From Arthrobacter sp. AZCC_0090 (GTDB lineage: Bacteria > Actinomycetota > Actinomycetes > Actinomycetales > Micrococcaceae): DNA of 64,000 nucleotides. Every line of letters starts with the position of its first letter. Position 1 is the stretch's first letter. Under the pieces are notes generated by a model. That model ran no database searches. It saw only the letters and a list, made by a program, of their open reading frames with translations, and had not been told where the DNA came from. The position numbers and the translations under genes were made by a program. The stretch is from assembly GCF_014207375.1 (NCBI RefSeq), contig NZ_JACHEE010000006.1, positions 1 through 64,000 on the forward strand, read 5' to 3'. Shown in pieces: positions 42,874 through 52,710 of this stretch.

Positions 42874-43965
42874 TCACGCTGCCCGGCTGACGGCGGCTTC
42901 GGCCAGCTGCCGGAGTGCGGTGATTGGGAGTTCAGCTAAGGGGAGACGTTCCAACGCGTCGAAAGCCTCGTTACTGAGTTCTTCGATCATGGACTCCGTA
43001 GCTTCGAGCGCTCCGCAGTCCACGATGATCCGCCTGATCTCGGCAACCTCCGCTTCCCCGAGGTCCTGCCTGCCGAGCATGGTGTCGATGTAGGCGGAAT
43101 CGGCCGCCCCGGCTTGGTTGATGGCGATGCCGACCAGCACGGTTCGTTTGCCCTCGCGCAGGTCATCGCCGGCTGGCTTTCCAGTGGTCCCGGGGTCGCC
43201 GAACACGCCCAAGACGTCGTCGCGCAGTTGGAATGCTTCACCGAGCGGCAGCGCGAAGGCGGAATAACCTTGCAGGAGCTCTTTGCTGGCGCCGGCCAAG
43301 GCGCCCCCAAGCGCCAGGGGGTGTTCTGTTGAATACTTTGCCGACTTGAAACGGATGATGGACTGGGCGCGCTTGACGGCGTCCGCGCGGTCCCGTACCG
43401 GACCTGCTACTTCCTCCAGGATGTCCAGGTACTGCCCCGCCATGACCTCGGCGCGCATCAGGTTGAAGATCCGCCGCGCAGACGTCCCGGAAGCAGCCCT
43501 CGGGCCGATCTGCGTGAACGCCTCTTCACTGAAGGACAGGCACAGGTCGCCAGTGAGAATAGCGGCCGCATGCCCGAAACGTTCGCTGTCGAGCGCCCAG
43601 CCCTCGCGCTCATGGAGTTGGCTGAACCGCTTGTGCACACTGGGACCCCCTCGCCTGGTATCAGAGCGGTCGATGATGTCGTCGTGGATCAGGGCCGCCG
43701 CTTGAAAGAGTTCCAAAGCGCAGCCGGCCGTGATGATGTCTGGATGCGCGGACTCACCTCCTGCGCCTCGCCACCCCCAATAGCACATCAAGGCCCGGAG
43801 ACGCTTCCCGCCCGTCACAAGGTTTGTGATGGAGCCCATGAGGGGAGTGACATCGGAGGATATGGTCGCCATGGTCTCTTGCTGCGCGCCAAGGAAGCCA
43901 TTGAGCTTGGCGGCGACGTCGGCAATAAAACGGCCCTGTTCCGCGCCGAGGCTTTCCGGGGTCAC
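42874..43965 (-). CDS. Polyprenyl diphosphate synthase (IdsA/GrcC-like)
   Basis: 363 residues from a GTG at 43965 overlapping the lipoprotein gene by 4 bp. The first Asp-rich motif is ALIHDDIIDRSDTRRGG, with GGKRLRAL upstream binding pyrophosphate; the second is FQLRDDVLGVFGDPGTTGKPAGDD. It elongates isoprenoid diphosphates with IPP, supplying quinone side-chain, carotenoid or lipid-carrier precursors. Chain length cannot be read reliably. Position equals Rv2173 (idsA2). Confidence 0.92.
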   Translation of the reverse strand: MTPESLGAEQGRFIADVAAKLNGFLGAQQETMATISSDVTPLMGSITNLVTGGKRLRALMCYWGWRGAGGESAHPDIITAGCALELFQAAALIHDDIIDRSDTRRGGPSVHKRFSQLHEREGWALDSERFGHAAAILTGDLCLSFSEEAFTQIGPRAASGTSARRIFNLMRAEVMAGQYLDILEEVAGPVRDRADAVKRAQSIIRFKSAKYSTEHPLALGGALAGASKELLQGYSAFALPLGEAFQLRDDVLGVFGDPGTTGKPAGDDLREGKRTVLVGIAINQAGAADSAYIDTMLGRQDLGEAEVAEIRRIIVDCGALEATESMIEELSNEAFDALERLPLAELPITALRQLAEAAVSRAA

Positions 43966-44495
43966 TTGATGGACCCGGCGGCCACGTTGGCGCCGATGGT
44001 GAACGTGGATTTGCCCGCGTTTTCCACTACCGAGATGTTTACTGTTTCATTGTCCCCGCGCAGGAAGTCTTTTGATTTGATACTTCCCACAGTGTTCCCG
44101 GGAACTTCCTTGAAACCCTGTGCCGTCAGCGAGGACGTGTAGAAAGCCACCACGGTGTCGGCCGGCGACGCAATGGTGCCGACCAAGGCTACCGAAGCCG
44201 GGGAGGTGTTCTTGTCGAAACTGCTGGACTCCACGGCTGCGTGGGGCATTAGTGGAATAAGTTGCTGCGGGAACCCTGGAACGAGGGCGCCAACGGTCGC
44301 AGACGCTCCGGGCGTAGCCGTGGATGAGGTGCTCGGCGCCGGGCTTGCCGAAACTGCCGCCTGCCTGGACGATGTTTGCGCCGGCCCTTGGGATGCCGTG
44401 CTTGCAGGAGACGATCCGCAAGCCGAAATGGTCAACGCGACACCCGTGGCCAACAGGGCCAGACTGACGGGTTGAGGCTTTCCAAAGAGCTTCAC
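43962..44495 (-). CDS. Predicted lipoprotein, unknown function
   Basis: 177 residues from a GTG at 44495 behind AGGAGGAAATCCCT. The lipobox LTISACGSS follows a hydrophobic signal, and a Ser/Thr/Ala linker (about 30-70) leads to a compact domain of about 105 residues (VALVGTIASPADTVVAFYTSSLTAQGF). No family recognised. Its GTGA overlap with the polyprenyl synthase gene implies co-transcription. Confidence 0.78.
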   Translation of the reverse strand: MKLFGKPQPVSLALLATGVALTISACGSSPASTASQGPAQTSSRQAAVSASPAPSTSSTATPGASATVGALVPGFPQQLIPLMPHAAVESSSFDKNTSPASVALVGTIASPADTVVAFYTSSLTAQGFKEVPGNTVGSIKSKDFLRGDNETVNISVVENAGKSTFTIGANVAAGSIK

Positions 44496-44593
44496 AGGGA
44501 TTTCCTCCTGGGGACGACGCCGGATGGTGCTTCCAGCTTAGGGTGCCGGATGCTGCCTCCAGTTTAACCAGTAGCGCGGCATAGGATTTCCTT

Positions 44594-45850
44594 GTGAGAC
44601 CACATGCAGAGGACCCCGGGCAAGGATTCACCCCGGATCCCGCTGCTTTGCGGGAGTTGAGGCGCACCAGCATCCTCCACGTCGACATGGATGCCTTCTT
44701 TGTCTCGGTGGAACTGCGCACCCGCCCTGAACTCCGAGGAAAACCCGTCATTGTGGGCTTCCCGGTGGATCGCTCGGTTGTACTGTCGGCCTCCTACGAA
44801 GCGCGCGCCTTGGGAGTAAGGTCGGCGATGCCCATGGCCAACGCCATGCGCATGTGTCCCAAAGCGGTCATCATCGAACCCCGCCACAGCCTCTACTACG
44901 CGGTCTCGCGGCAGTTGATGGGAGTCTTTGAATCAATAACTGATCTCGTCGAGCCCCTGAGCGTCGACGAAGCTTTCCTCGATGTTGGTGGAGCAATCAG
45001 GAGATTAGGTCCGCCTCTTCAGATCGGCCATTTGATCCGGAGCCGTGTCGCTTCCGAACTCGGAATCACTGCGTCGGTGGGGATCGCAGCAAACAAGTTC
45101 GTCGCAAAAATCGCTTCCACTCGCTGCAAGCCAGACGGCCTTCTGCTCATTCAGGCGGACCAGACCGTAGCTTACCTGCACAGTCTTCCGGTGAACGCCT
45201 TGTGGGGAGTCGGGTCCAAGACTGCCGATGTCCTTGCCAGGCTGGGCATCCGCACCGTGGCCGATGTTGCGGCGACACCGCTTTCTTCCTTGAAGAAGGT
45301 CCTCGGAGCTTCGGGGGAGCACGTCCACCGATTGTCCATGGGTTTGGATCCCCGGCCGGTCACGCCTACACGCCTGGAAAAGAGCATTGGCTCCGAGGAG
45401 ACTTTCGCGGTCGACACGCCGGACGATGCACTCCTGCACCGCGAGCTGCTGAGGCTCTCCCATCGCACCGCTTCGCGGCTACGGACTGCCGGCATGCTGG
45501 CGCGGACAATCGCGCTGAAACTGCGCTATGCCGATTTTTCGACGATCAGTCGCAGCAAGACGATGCATACGCCGGTAGATAGCGCGCAGCTGATCTATCA
45601 GGTGGCGAGCCAATTGCTGGCATCCTTGGGGGAGCGGCCCATGAGCGTGCGTCTTGTGGGTGTACGGGCCGAGCAGCTCGAACCGGCCGAGCATGCCTCG
45701 CTTCAGTTGAGCCTGGATCGTAGGGACGACAACTGGCGCGCAGCTGAGCAAGCGCTCGACCGTGTGACCGAGCGATTCGGCAGCAAGACGGTCCTTCCGG
45801 CCAGGCTTCTGGAACCGCATGCTGAGGTCGATGAGCAGGACTCTCTTTAA
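44594..45850 (+). CDS. dinB: DNA polymerase IV (DinB)
   Basis: 418 residues from a GTG at 44594. The Y-family catalytic motifs are HVDMDAFFVSVELR (Asp), SYEARALGVRSAMPMANAMR and LSVDEAFLDVGG (Asp-Glu), followed by SVGIAANKFVAKIAS and the thumb/little finger domains. It does translesion synthesis and can be error-prone. The C-terminus lacks an obvious beta-clamp QLxLF motif; ASLQLSLD near the end may serve. Confidence 0.93.
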   Translation: MRPHAEDPGQGFTPDPAALRELRRTSILHVDMDAFFVSVELRTRPELRGKPVIVGFPVDRSVVLSASYEARALGVRSAMPMANAMRMCPKAVIIEPRHSLYYAVSRQLMGVFESITDLVEPLSVDEAFLDVGGAIRRLGPPLQIGHLIRSRVASELGITASVGIAANKFVAKIASTRCKPDGLLLIQADQTVAYLHSLPVNALWGVGSKTADVLARLGIRTVADVAATPLSSLKKVLGASGEHVHRLSMGLDPRPVTPTRLEKSIGSEETFAVDTPDDALLHRELLRLSHRTASRLRTAGMLARTIALKLRYADFSTISRSKTMHTPVDSAQLIYQVASQLLASLGERPMSVRLVGVRAEQLEPAEHASLQLSLDRRDDNWRAAEQALDRVTERFGSKTVLPARLLEPHAEVDEQDSL

Positions 45851-46085
45851 GTGCCGAAGAGCCGCTCGTGTGCCTTCGGAGTGTCTTTCAGAACAGCGGC
45901 CAACAAACTATCCTAGAGATACACAGATTTAGACCGTCTGGATAAATTGCTCTGTTGTGTCTGTTCCGTGAGACCGTGTTCACAAGACCCGGTCTTCGGG
46001 AACCCTTTTTTGGGTTCGTCCGTTCAAGGGAAAAGAGGCAACGGCCGCGGAATATTCAGACGCTGGCCGACTAAAGGAGGTCGCG

Positions 46086-46448
46086 ATGCCCCTCTCGGAG
46101 CACGAACAGAAGCTCCTCGAGCAACTCGAGAAGCAACTGCATGAGGACGATCCAAAGTTTGCCAATTCAATGGGCTCTGACCCCATTCGTTCATGGTCGA
46201 CCAGGCACATCGTTATTGGCGTTCTAGGCACTATTGCCGGGATCCTCTTGTTGTTGGTAGGTGTGTCGTTGCAGAACATCTTCCTTGGTGTGTTGGGCTT
46301 CATTGTCATGGGCGCCGGCGTTTACTTTGCGACCCTGCGAAGGGCTATCGGCGGCAAGGCGAAGAGTGCCAAACCGGGTAAAGCCAGGAACTCATTCATG
46401 AGCAACCTGGAGGAGCGCTGGGACGAGCGTCGCCGCGGCGAAGAGTAG
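46086..46448 (+). CDS. DUF3040 family small membrane protein
   Basis: 120 residues behind a perfect AAAGGAGG site. The N-terminus MPLSEHEQKLLEQLEKQLHEDDPKFA is the family signature. Two membrane segments lie at about 40-57 and 62-80 (GVLGTIAGILLLLVGVSL, FLGVLGFIVMGAGVYFATL), then a basic C-terminus. A family of this type occurs beside mraZ in many actinobacteria; function unknown. Confidence 0.92.
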   Translation: MPLSEHEQKLLEQLEKQLHEDDPKFANSMGSDPIRSWSTRHIVIGVLGTIAGILLLLVGVSLQNIFLGVLGFIVMGAGVYFATLRRAIGGKAKSAKPGKARNSFMSNLEERWDERRRGEE

Positions 46449-46524
46449 CTGGGCGACCCCCTTTTAGGGCTTGTCTTCCCCAGGAGGCCAAGTCCTCCAC
46501 ATTGCACCACCAGGCGCCGGCCTG

Positions 46525-46561
46525 AATGCGAAAAGACCCGAATTTCGGGTCTTTTCGCATT
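46525..46561. terminator. Terminator after the DUF3040 gene
   Basis: A stem of up to 18 bp (46525-46542 against 46544-46561) with an AAAAGACCC arm, followed by TAACG. Confidence 0.85.
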
Positions 46562-46719
46562 TAACGCGGGGTTCGCCGCATCCCAGGAGGGCGTGAGCGT
46601 GACTTTGGCTCCGCCGTCGCGCGCCTCCGCAGAATCCGCTCCACTTTCCACCACGCACGAAATCCCTGTGTTTTCAGGCATCCTCAGCCGAAAGTGGGGC
46701 AGAAACACGCCGGATTGCG

Positions 46720-46751
46720 TTGACTGTGGGTGCTTGTGGAGTAAAGTGGAG
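46720..46751 (+). promoter_or_regulatory. mraZ promoter with three MraZ boxes at 10-bp spacing
   Basis: GTGGGT (46726), GTGGAG (46736) and GTGGAG (46746) repeat every 10 bp, matching the GTGGAG-N4 boxes MraZ binds in other bacteria. TTGACT (46720-46725) and TAAAGT (46742-46747), 16 bp apart, are plausible -35 and -10 elements, so the boxes fill the spacer and -10. This fits repression of the dcw cluster by its own first product. Confidence 0.75.
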
Positions 46752-46817
46752 TAAGTAAGAGGGTAGTGGCGGCGTGGGGCAGGTACGGGCACCTTTGACA
46801 GATGGGGCGGTGGGCCA

Positions 46818-47249
46818 GTGTTTCTTGGCACGCATTCGCCGCGTCTGGACGAAAAGGGCCGGATCATCCTTCCCGCCAAGTTCCGCGAGGAACTTGCTGA
46901 CGGCTTGGTGCTCACAAGAGGCCAGGAACGTTGCATCTACGTCTTCAGCCAGCGGGAATTCGAACGTATTCACGAGTCCATGCGGGAGGCCCCCATCTCC
47001 TCCAAGCAGTCGCGTGACTACATCCGGGTTTTCCTGTCCGGAGCCTCTGACGAGGTACCTGACAAGCAGGGGCGCGTCACGATTCCGCAGGCGCTCCGGA
47101 GCTACGCAGGTCTCGATCGGGAATTGGCGGTCATCGGCGCCGGAACCCGAGCGGAGATCTGGGATGCCCAAGCTTGGGATGAATACCTGGCCGAGAAGGA
47201 AGCCGCCTTCTCGGAAACCGACGACGACAACCTCCCCGGGTTCATTTAG
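46818..47249 (+). CDS. mraZ: Transcriptional regulator MraZ
   Basis: 143 residues from a GTG at 46818. Two SpoVT-AbrB folds each carry the signature: [20 protein letters not shown] near the start and [21 protein letters not shown] in the second. MraZ forms a ring-shaped oligomer that binds repeated GTGG boxes and represses the dcw cluster. First gene of the division and wall cluster. Confidence 0.96.
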   Translation: MFLGTHSPRLDEKGRIILPAKFREELADGLVLTRGQERCIYVFSQREFERIHESMREAPISSKQSRDYIRVFLSGASDEVPDKQGRVTIPQALRSYAGLDRELAVIGAGTRAEIWDAQAWDEYLAEKEAAFSETDDDNLPGFI

Positions 47250-47432
47250 AGACCGGGCCAGAAAGCACCAAGGCTTCTTGGATGGGATCTCCAGCCGCCC
47301 ATCACATTGTTTTCCTGACTCACCTTCCCCGGAGTCAGGCGGACACTGCGATAGGCGCGGATGGGGATCCGACCCAAGAAGCAACCAACTGACCGGCAGA
47401 TGCACCGAACAATTCAGCACTGAGGAGGCCGC

Positions 47433-48431
47433 ATGGAGGAGCAAGACGCGCCAAAACCGACCTCGGAGCGCCATGTGCCGGTCCTGAAGGACCGGTGCAT
47501 CAATTTGTTGGCCCCTGGTTTTGAGGCGGCCCGCAGCCGTGGAGAAACGCCCGTGGCCATCGACGCCACGTTGGGAATGGGCGGCCACTCCGAAGCGATG
47601 CTGCAACGGTTCCCCGATCTGCACCTGGTTGGCATAGACCGGGACGAAGAGGCCTTGGCCTTGGCCGGAGCGCGCCTGCAACCATTCGGGGCCCGCACCG
47701 ATCTGGTACACGCTGTCTATGACGAGATTGAGGATGTCCTTGCGGAGCTAGGCATCCCCGAGGTCCATGGCATCCTCATGGACCTCGGTGTGTCTTCCCT
47801 TCAGCTGGACGAGCGGGAACGCGGCTTTGCGTACTCCTACGATGCACCCCTTGACATGCGCATGGACACGAGCCGAGGCCAGACCGCTGCTGACGTTGTC
47901 AATAACTACTCCGAAGAAGACCTGGTGCGGATCATCCGCAAGTGGGGCGAAGAGAAGTTCGCCGGCAGGATCGCCAATCGCATCGTTGCGGCAAGGGCCA
48001 GCAAGCCCTTTGCCACCACGGGAGAACTGGTGGAGCAGATTCGCGGGGTGGTTCCTGCATCGGCAGCAAAGTCCGGAGGGCATCCTGCAAAGCGGACTTT
48101 CCAGGCTTTGCGGATTGAAGTCAACGAGGAACTCGACGTCCTGGAAAGGGCGGTACCGGCTGCTCTCTCGGTCTCAGCCATGGGCGGACGCGTTGTGGTG
48201 ATGTCCTACCACTCGCTCGAAGACAAGATCGTCAAATCAGTATTCCAATCACGGTCCAAGTCATCAGCTCCGCTCGGTTTCCCCGTGGAGCTCGAGGAAC
48301 ACAAGCCGGAATTCAAGACCTTGACCAAGGGCACGGAAGTGCCGACGCCCGAAGAAATCGCCGAAAACCCGCGTGCGGCATCCGCCCGACTGCGGGCCGT
48401 GGAACGCATCAAAGCGAGGAGAACAGCATGA
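47433..48431 (+). CDS. rsmH: 16S rRNA m4C1402 methyltransferase
   Basis: 332 residues. The N-terminal [15 protein letters not shown] and the SAM-binding [17 protein letters not shown] are followed by [31 protein letters not shown]. RsmH methylates N4 of C1402 in 16S rRNA. The ATG follows GAGGAGGCCGC. The 183 bp since mraZ hold a small hairpin (47314-47320 with 47333-47339). The stop overlaps the ftsL start by ATGA. Confidence 0.96.
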   Translation: MEEQDAPKPTSERHVPVLKDRCINLLAPGFEAARSRGETPVAIDATLGMGGHSEAMLQRFPDLHLVGIDRDEEALALAGARLQPFGARTDLVHAVYDEIEDVLAELGIPEVHGILMDLGVSSLQLDERERGFAYSYDAPLDMRMDTSRGQTAADVVNNYSEEDLVRIIRKWGEEKFAGRIANRIVAARASKPFATTGELVEQIRGVVPASAAKSGGHPAKRTFQALRIEVNEELDVLERAVPAALSVSAMGGRVVVMSYHSLEDKIVKSVFQSRSKSSAPLGFPVELEEHKPEFKTLTKGTEVPTPEEIAENPRAASARLRAVERIKARRTA

Positions 48432-49090
48432 GCACCGCCGCCGCGAAGATCCTGCCCACCACGGTGGGCAACACCGCGCGTGCCCTGCCCGTCCGCGGCC
48501 CGGAGCGCGACGCCCCCCGCAGGGCGCGGACGCCGCTCTCGCTCGTTCAGAGCGTTCCTGGAAGACGACGCACTCCGTTCGTCGTCTTTTGCTTTGGGGT
48601 GCTCGCGGCAGCACTGCTGACAGTCCTCGTGCTCAACATTTCGGTGTCCACGGCTCAATACGACCTCGTGAAGCTCAGGAACGATGCCGCATCCCTGAAC
48701 AAGCAGAACCAGGATCTGACACAGCAGGTCCAGAACTTCGAAGCTCCGCAGAATCTGGCCGCCAAGGCTGCAGAATTGGGGATGGTAGCTTCCACCGCCA
48801 CGGGCCAAATCGATCTGGACAACCTGACGGTCACAGGTAAGGCGACGCCAGCAGTCAAGGGACAGAATCCCGGTGCTGTCATCGCTGCTCCTGCGGTTGC
48901 GGGCCAGCTCAGCATCGTGCCTCCTGCAACCACCAAGGATCCATTGGAAAACCGCAAACCGACAGGAACTGCAGACTCCACCCCGGCCAAGCCGGAGGCG
49001 CCCGCGGCTCCCGTGGCACCCAAGCCGCCGGTTGTGGATCTCCACGGTGGTTCGGTCCCCGCTCCACAGCAGAAGGTACCCGGGCAGTAG
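48428..49090 (+). CDS. FtsL-like cell division protein
   Basis: 220 residues. A cytoplasmic basic N-terminus precedes one membrane helix near residues 55-74 ([21 protein letters not shown]) and a short coiled coil ([42 protein letters not shown]). A long Ala/Pro/Thr-rich C-terminal tail follows, unusual compared with the roughly 120-residue FtsL of proteobacteria. In actinobacteria this position is occupied by FtsL, partner of FtsQ and FtsB. Homology is topological more than sequence-level. Confidence 0.8.
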   Translation: MSTAAAKILPTTVGNTARALPVRGPERDAPRRARTPLSLVQSVPGRRRTPFVVFCFGVLAAALLTVLVLNISVSTAQYDLVKLRNDAASLNKQNQDLTQQVQNFEAPQNLAAKAAELGMVASTATGQIDLDNLTVTGKATPAVKGQNPGAVIAAPAVAGQLSIVPPATTKDPLENRKPTGTADSTPAKPEAPAAPVAPKPPVVDLHGGSVPAPQQKVPGQ

Positions 49091-49144
49091 CGTCCAGCCG
49101 ACCTGATTTCAGGTAAACAGCAAGGCAATCAGCAAGGAATCGAC

Positions 49145-50941
49145 GTGGTGCAGAAAACCGGCAAATCGAAGAACAAGAGAACGCCGGCGGCGAAGAAGCG
49201 CCTGCGCATCGGCCTCGGAATCATGCTGACGCTGCTGCTTGTGGTTGGGGGCAAATTGTTCCTCGTCCAGGGACTGGATGTCGGGGGCATGGCCGAGGCC
49301 GCGTATAACAACCGGCTGAAATCCACGATTCTTCCTGCTGAACGCGGCAAGATCCTTGATGCCAACGGGACGGTGCTCGCCAGCAGCGTGATTCGCTACA
49401 ACATTGTGGTGGACCAAACGGTCAACACCGCCAGCAATGAGTTTTCGCGCTACAACACCAAGACCCAGGGCGTCGACAAGATCTCCCGGAACCAGGGCAT
49501 AGCTGAGCTTGCCAGTGCCCTGGGGATGGATGTCAACCAGGTCACGCAAGCAGTGACCGGTGAGAAAAAGTACAACATCGTGGCCAAGGAAGTGAAGCCC
49601 GAGGTTGAAGACCAGGTCTCCCAGTTGCACATTCCGGGTGTCGGATCAGAAGGCATCAGCAAACGCGTCTACCCCAACGGGAGTGTTGCCGGCGGCGTCA
49701 TCGGATTCCTCAGGGACGGCACCACGGGCCAGGCGGGACTTGAACAGACTCAAGACGAACTCCTCCGTGGGAAAGACGGAAAGAGGGTCTTCGAGATCGG
49801 GGCCGACGGTCTTCGCATCCCCGTGGCAACCGATCTCCTGACCCCGGCCGTCAACGGCAAAGACGTCAAGCTGACGCTGAACACGGACATCCAATACTTT
49901 GCGCAGCAGGCCATTCAGACACAGGTCAATCAGCTCAACGCCCAGTGGGGATCGATCGTTGTTGAGGACATTAAGACCGGGAACATCATCGCGATGGCGG
50001 ACACCAATGCCCCGGACCCCAACGACCCTGGCAAGGTTGCGGCCGCGGACCGCGGCGTGCGGTCAGTGACCGCCGCCTACGAGCCCGGGTCGGTGGAGAA
50101 AATGATCACCGCATCGGCCGCGATCAATGAAGGAAAGTCCAACCCGCTGGACACCTTCACCATTCCGCCAGCCGTAACCATTGACGGTCAGACGTTCACG
50201 GATGCTTTCACGCACGGTACCGAGCAGAGAACCCTCGCCGGCATCCTCGGATATTCGATGAACACCGGTACCGTGATGGTCGGCAGCCGCCTGACCAAGC
50301 AACAGCGTTACGACTACCTCAAGCGGTTCGGCATTGGCGAAGCTCCGGACATTGGCCTTCCCGCCGAAGCCACGGGCATCCTCGCAAAGCCTGAGCAATG
50401 GGACGACCGGCAGCAGTACACCGTGCTGTTCGGCCAAGGTGTTTCCCAGTCCACCCTCCAGACGGTCCGGGCGTACCAAAGCGTGGCCAACGGCGGCGTG
50501 ATGCTGCAGCCACGACTCATCGACGGGTACGTGGGCGCTGATGGAGTCGAGGCGAAGGTTCCGGCCAAGGATCCCAGGCAAGTCGTTTCCAAAGAGACGG
50601 CCCAACAGGTCCGCGACATCCTTGAGAGCAACGTCACCATGGGCGAAGTGAAAGACGCCGGCATCGACGGATACCGGGTGGGTGCCAAGACAGGAACCTC
50701 CGAGGCACCCCGTGAAGACGGGCTGCCTGGTTTCGATGGGTTCACCGCTTCCATCATTGGAATGGCGCCCATGGAAAATCCACGGTTCATCGTCGAGGTG
50801 GTTGTCCAGCGCCCGAAAGGGAACATCTACGGCATCACCCAAGGACCGATTTTCCGCTCGGTCATGGGGCAGGTCCTGCGCACCTACAACGTCCCCCCGT
50901 CCACCGGCACTCCGGCGCAGTTCCCGCAGTACGCCAAGTAA
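49145..50941 (+). CDS. ftsI: Peptidoglycan transpeptidase FtsI (class B penicillin-binding protein)
   Basis: 598 residues from the first of two adjacent GTGs (49145 or 49148). A membrane anchor near residue 20-40 (LRIGLGIMLTLLLVVGGKLF) precedes the dimerisation domain with RGKILDANGTVLASSVIRYN. The transpeptidase domain has the SxxK nucleophile S316-V-E-K319, the SxN motif YSMNTGTV, and K515-T-G-T-S. It crosslinks septal peptidoglycan and works with FtsW. The KTGT box position is normal. Confidence 0.95.
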   Translation: MVQKTGKSKNKRTPAAKKRLRIGLGIMLTLLLVVGGKLFLVQGLDVGGMAEAAYNNRLKSTILPAERGKILDANGTVLASSVIRYNIVVDQTVNTASNEFSRYNTKTQGVDKISRNQGIAELASALGMDVNQVTQAVTGEKKYNIVAKEVKPEVEDQVSQLHIPGVGSEGISKRVYPNGSVAGGVIGFLRDGTTGQAGLEQTQDELLRGKDGKRVFEIGADGLRIPVATDLLTPAVNGKDVKLTLNTDIQYFAQQAIQTQVNQLNAQWGSIVVEDIKTGNIIAMADTNAPDPNDPGKVAAADRGVRSVTAAYEPGSVEKMITASAAINEGKSNPLDTFTIPPAVTIDGQTFTDAFTHGTEQRTLAGILGYSMNTGTVMVGSRLTKQQRYDYLKRFGIGEAPDIGLPAEATGILAKPEQWDDRQQYTVLFGQGVSQSTLQTVRAYQSVANGGVMLQPRLIDGYVGADGVEAKVPAKDPRQVVSKETAQQVRDILESNVTMGEVKDAGIDGYRVGAKTGTSEAPREDGLPGFDGFTASIIGMAPMENPRFIVEVVVQRPKGNIYGITQGPIFRSVMGQVLRTYNVPPSTGTPAQFPQYAK

Positions 50942-51063
50942 GTCATTTTCGCCAAGTAAGCTTGTTGGGCATCTGTCCGGCCATATTACGATCCACCCAT
51001 GCCGATTCCGGGAGCCCCATGGTTCGCGCGCGGCCAGTTTTACGAGTACCAACGGAGACCCAT

Positions 51064-52704
51064 TTGTCAGAGCAGAATGACGCCGTATCGATCCCCGCAG
51101 GGAATCCGCCGGCTACGGACAAACCCGGCTTCCGTCCCGCCGTCGTGACCGCGGTCCCTCTTGAGACGATTGCCGCGTCCCTGGGAATCGTGCTTCCTCC
51201 GGAATCCGGCGCGACGTCTGTGACTGGTGTGTCCCTCAACTCGCGCACCATTGAGCCAGGAGACCTTTACTTGGCCCTGCCAGGGGCGACACGCCACGGG
51301 GCCGAATTTGTCCCCCAGGCCGTGGCCGCTGGCGCAGTAGCCGTCGTGAGCGATGAAGACGGCGCCCGCCAATTGGCGCTCGGCGACGATCTCGCTGTTC
51401 CTGTGCTGATCGTCGGCAGTCCCCGCACCGCCGTCGGGCCCCTCGCTGCACTCATTTATCGCAGCCAACCCCACGACGAGGATTCGCCGACACTTTTCGG
51501 CGTCACCGGTACCAACGGCAAGACCACCACCACCTACTTCATCAACTCCCTTCTCCGGGCGCTGGGCAAGAATCCTGGCCTGATTGGGACGATCGAAATC
51601 CTTGCCGGAGGCGAAGCCATCCCGAGCCTGCTGACGACGCCGGAGTCGACGGATGTGCATGCCCTGCTTGCCCTCATGCGTGAACGCGGGCTGGACGCGG
51701 CTTCCATGGAGGTCTCCTCCCACGCCCTTTCCTTCCACCGGGTCGACTCGGTCGTGTTCGACGTAGCCGGCTTCACCAACCTGACCCAGGACCACCTGGA
51801 TCTCCACGGAAGCATGGATGAGTACTTCCGGACCAAGGCGGAACTCTTCACCACGGCCCGCGCGCGCCGGGGAGTGGTGACCGTGGACGATGAGTGGGGC
51901 CGGTTGTTGGCCCAAGAGGCCGAGATTCCCGTGACAAACTTGTCCGCGGTACCGGGCACGGACGCTGACTGGACCGTGGCCTCCACCACCCAACGCGGGC
52001 TTGGAACCGACTTCGAGCTGCACCACCGTGACGGAACAGTCCTGCGCATCCACACAGGATTGCCCGGCGACTTCAACGTCGCCAACGCGGCCCTCGCGGC
52101 CGTTATGGTGCTGGCTTCCGGCATCGATCCGCAGGCATTGCAGGCCGCGCTGGACAGGCACGATCCCTTTACTGTCTCTGTACCGGGCCGGATGCAGCTG
52201 ATCTCGGATGCCCCGGCCTCCGTGGTTGATTTTGCGCACAACCCGGACGCGCTGGCGAGGGCCCTGACGGCTGTACGCTCGCAGGAACCCGGATCCCGGG
52301 TGATCGTCGTTTTCGGTGCCACAGGCCAGCGTGACCAGGGCAAGAGGCCGACCATGGGCGCCATCGCGGCCCGGCTCGCCGACGTCGTGATTGTCAGCGA
52401 CGACGACCCCCACGACGAAGACGCCGCGACCATCCGCTCGGAAGTCATCGCCGGTGCCCGCGAAGCCCGCGAGTCCGAGCAGCTCGACTGCGAGATTCTG
52501 GAAGCCTATCCCCGGGATGTTGCCATTCGTCAGGCCGTGGAATTGGCCACTGAAAGGGACACCATCCTGATTGCCGGCCGCGGCCATGAAGTTTGGCAGG
52601 AAGTGAACGGTGTCAACCTTGCGCTCGATGACCGGGTAGAACTGCGGGCTGCCTTGACATCTAGGGGATTCAGACTTTCCACGGACGAACGGATAGAGTC
52701 CTAG
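51064..52704 (+). CDS. murE: UDP-MurNAc-tripeptide synthetase MurE, probably L-lysine-adding
   Basis: 546 residues from a TTG at 51064 behind GGAGACCCAT; the frame is open from 50962, and the upstream part lacks a clear start. P-loop [13 protein letters not shown], substrate region SLNSRTIEPGDLYLALPG, then GRGHEVWQEV in the C-terminal ligase domain. At residues 447-452 the motif that reads DNPR in mDAP-adding enzymes is DDPHDE: Asn and Arg are replaced. The Arg normally contacts the mDAP carboxylate, so L-Lys is the likely substrate, consistent with Arthrobacter A3alpha/A4alpha peptidoglycan. Confidence 0.9.
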   Translation: MSEQNDAVSIPAGNPPATDKPGFRPAVVTAVPLETIAASLGIVLPPESGATSVTGVSLNSRTIEPGDLYLALPGATRHGAEFVPQAVAAGAVAVVSDEDGARQLALGDDLAVPVLIVGSPRTAVGPLAALIYRSQPHDEDSPTLFGVTGTNGKTTTTYFINSLLRALGKNPGLIGTIEILAGGEAIPSLLTTPESTDVHALLALMRERGLDAASMEVSSHALSFHRVDSVVFDVAGFTNLTQDHLDLHGSMDEYFRTKAELFTTARARRGVVTVDDEWGRLLAQEAEIPVTNLSAVPGTDADWTVASTTQRGLGTDFELHHRDGTVLRIHTGLPGDFNVANAALAAVMVLASGIDPQALQAALDRHDPFTVSVPGRMQLISDAPASVVDFAHNPDALARALTAVRSQEPGSRVIVVFGATGQRDQGKRPTMGAIAARLADVVIVSDDDPHDEDAATIRSEVIAGAREARESEQLDCEILEAYPRDVAIRQAVELATERDTILIAGRGHEVWQEVNGVNLALDDRVELRAALTSRGFRLSTDERIES

Positions 52705-52710
52705 ACCGAG

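Larger units (their letters stand above)
46449..46817. other. 369-bp gap holding a terminator and the mraZ promoter
   Basis: No gene is seen. The left part contains the hairpin at 46525-46561 and the right part the promoter and MraZ boxes at 46720-46751. A GTGGGGC word recurs at 46694-46700 and 46774-46780. Confidence 0.6.
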
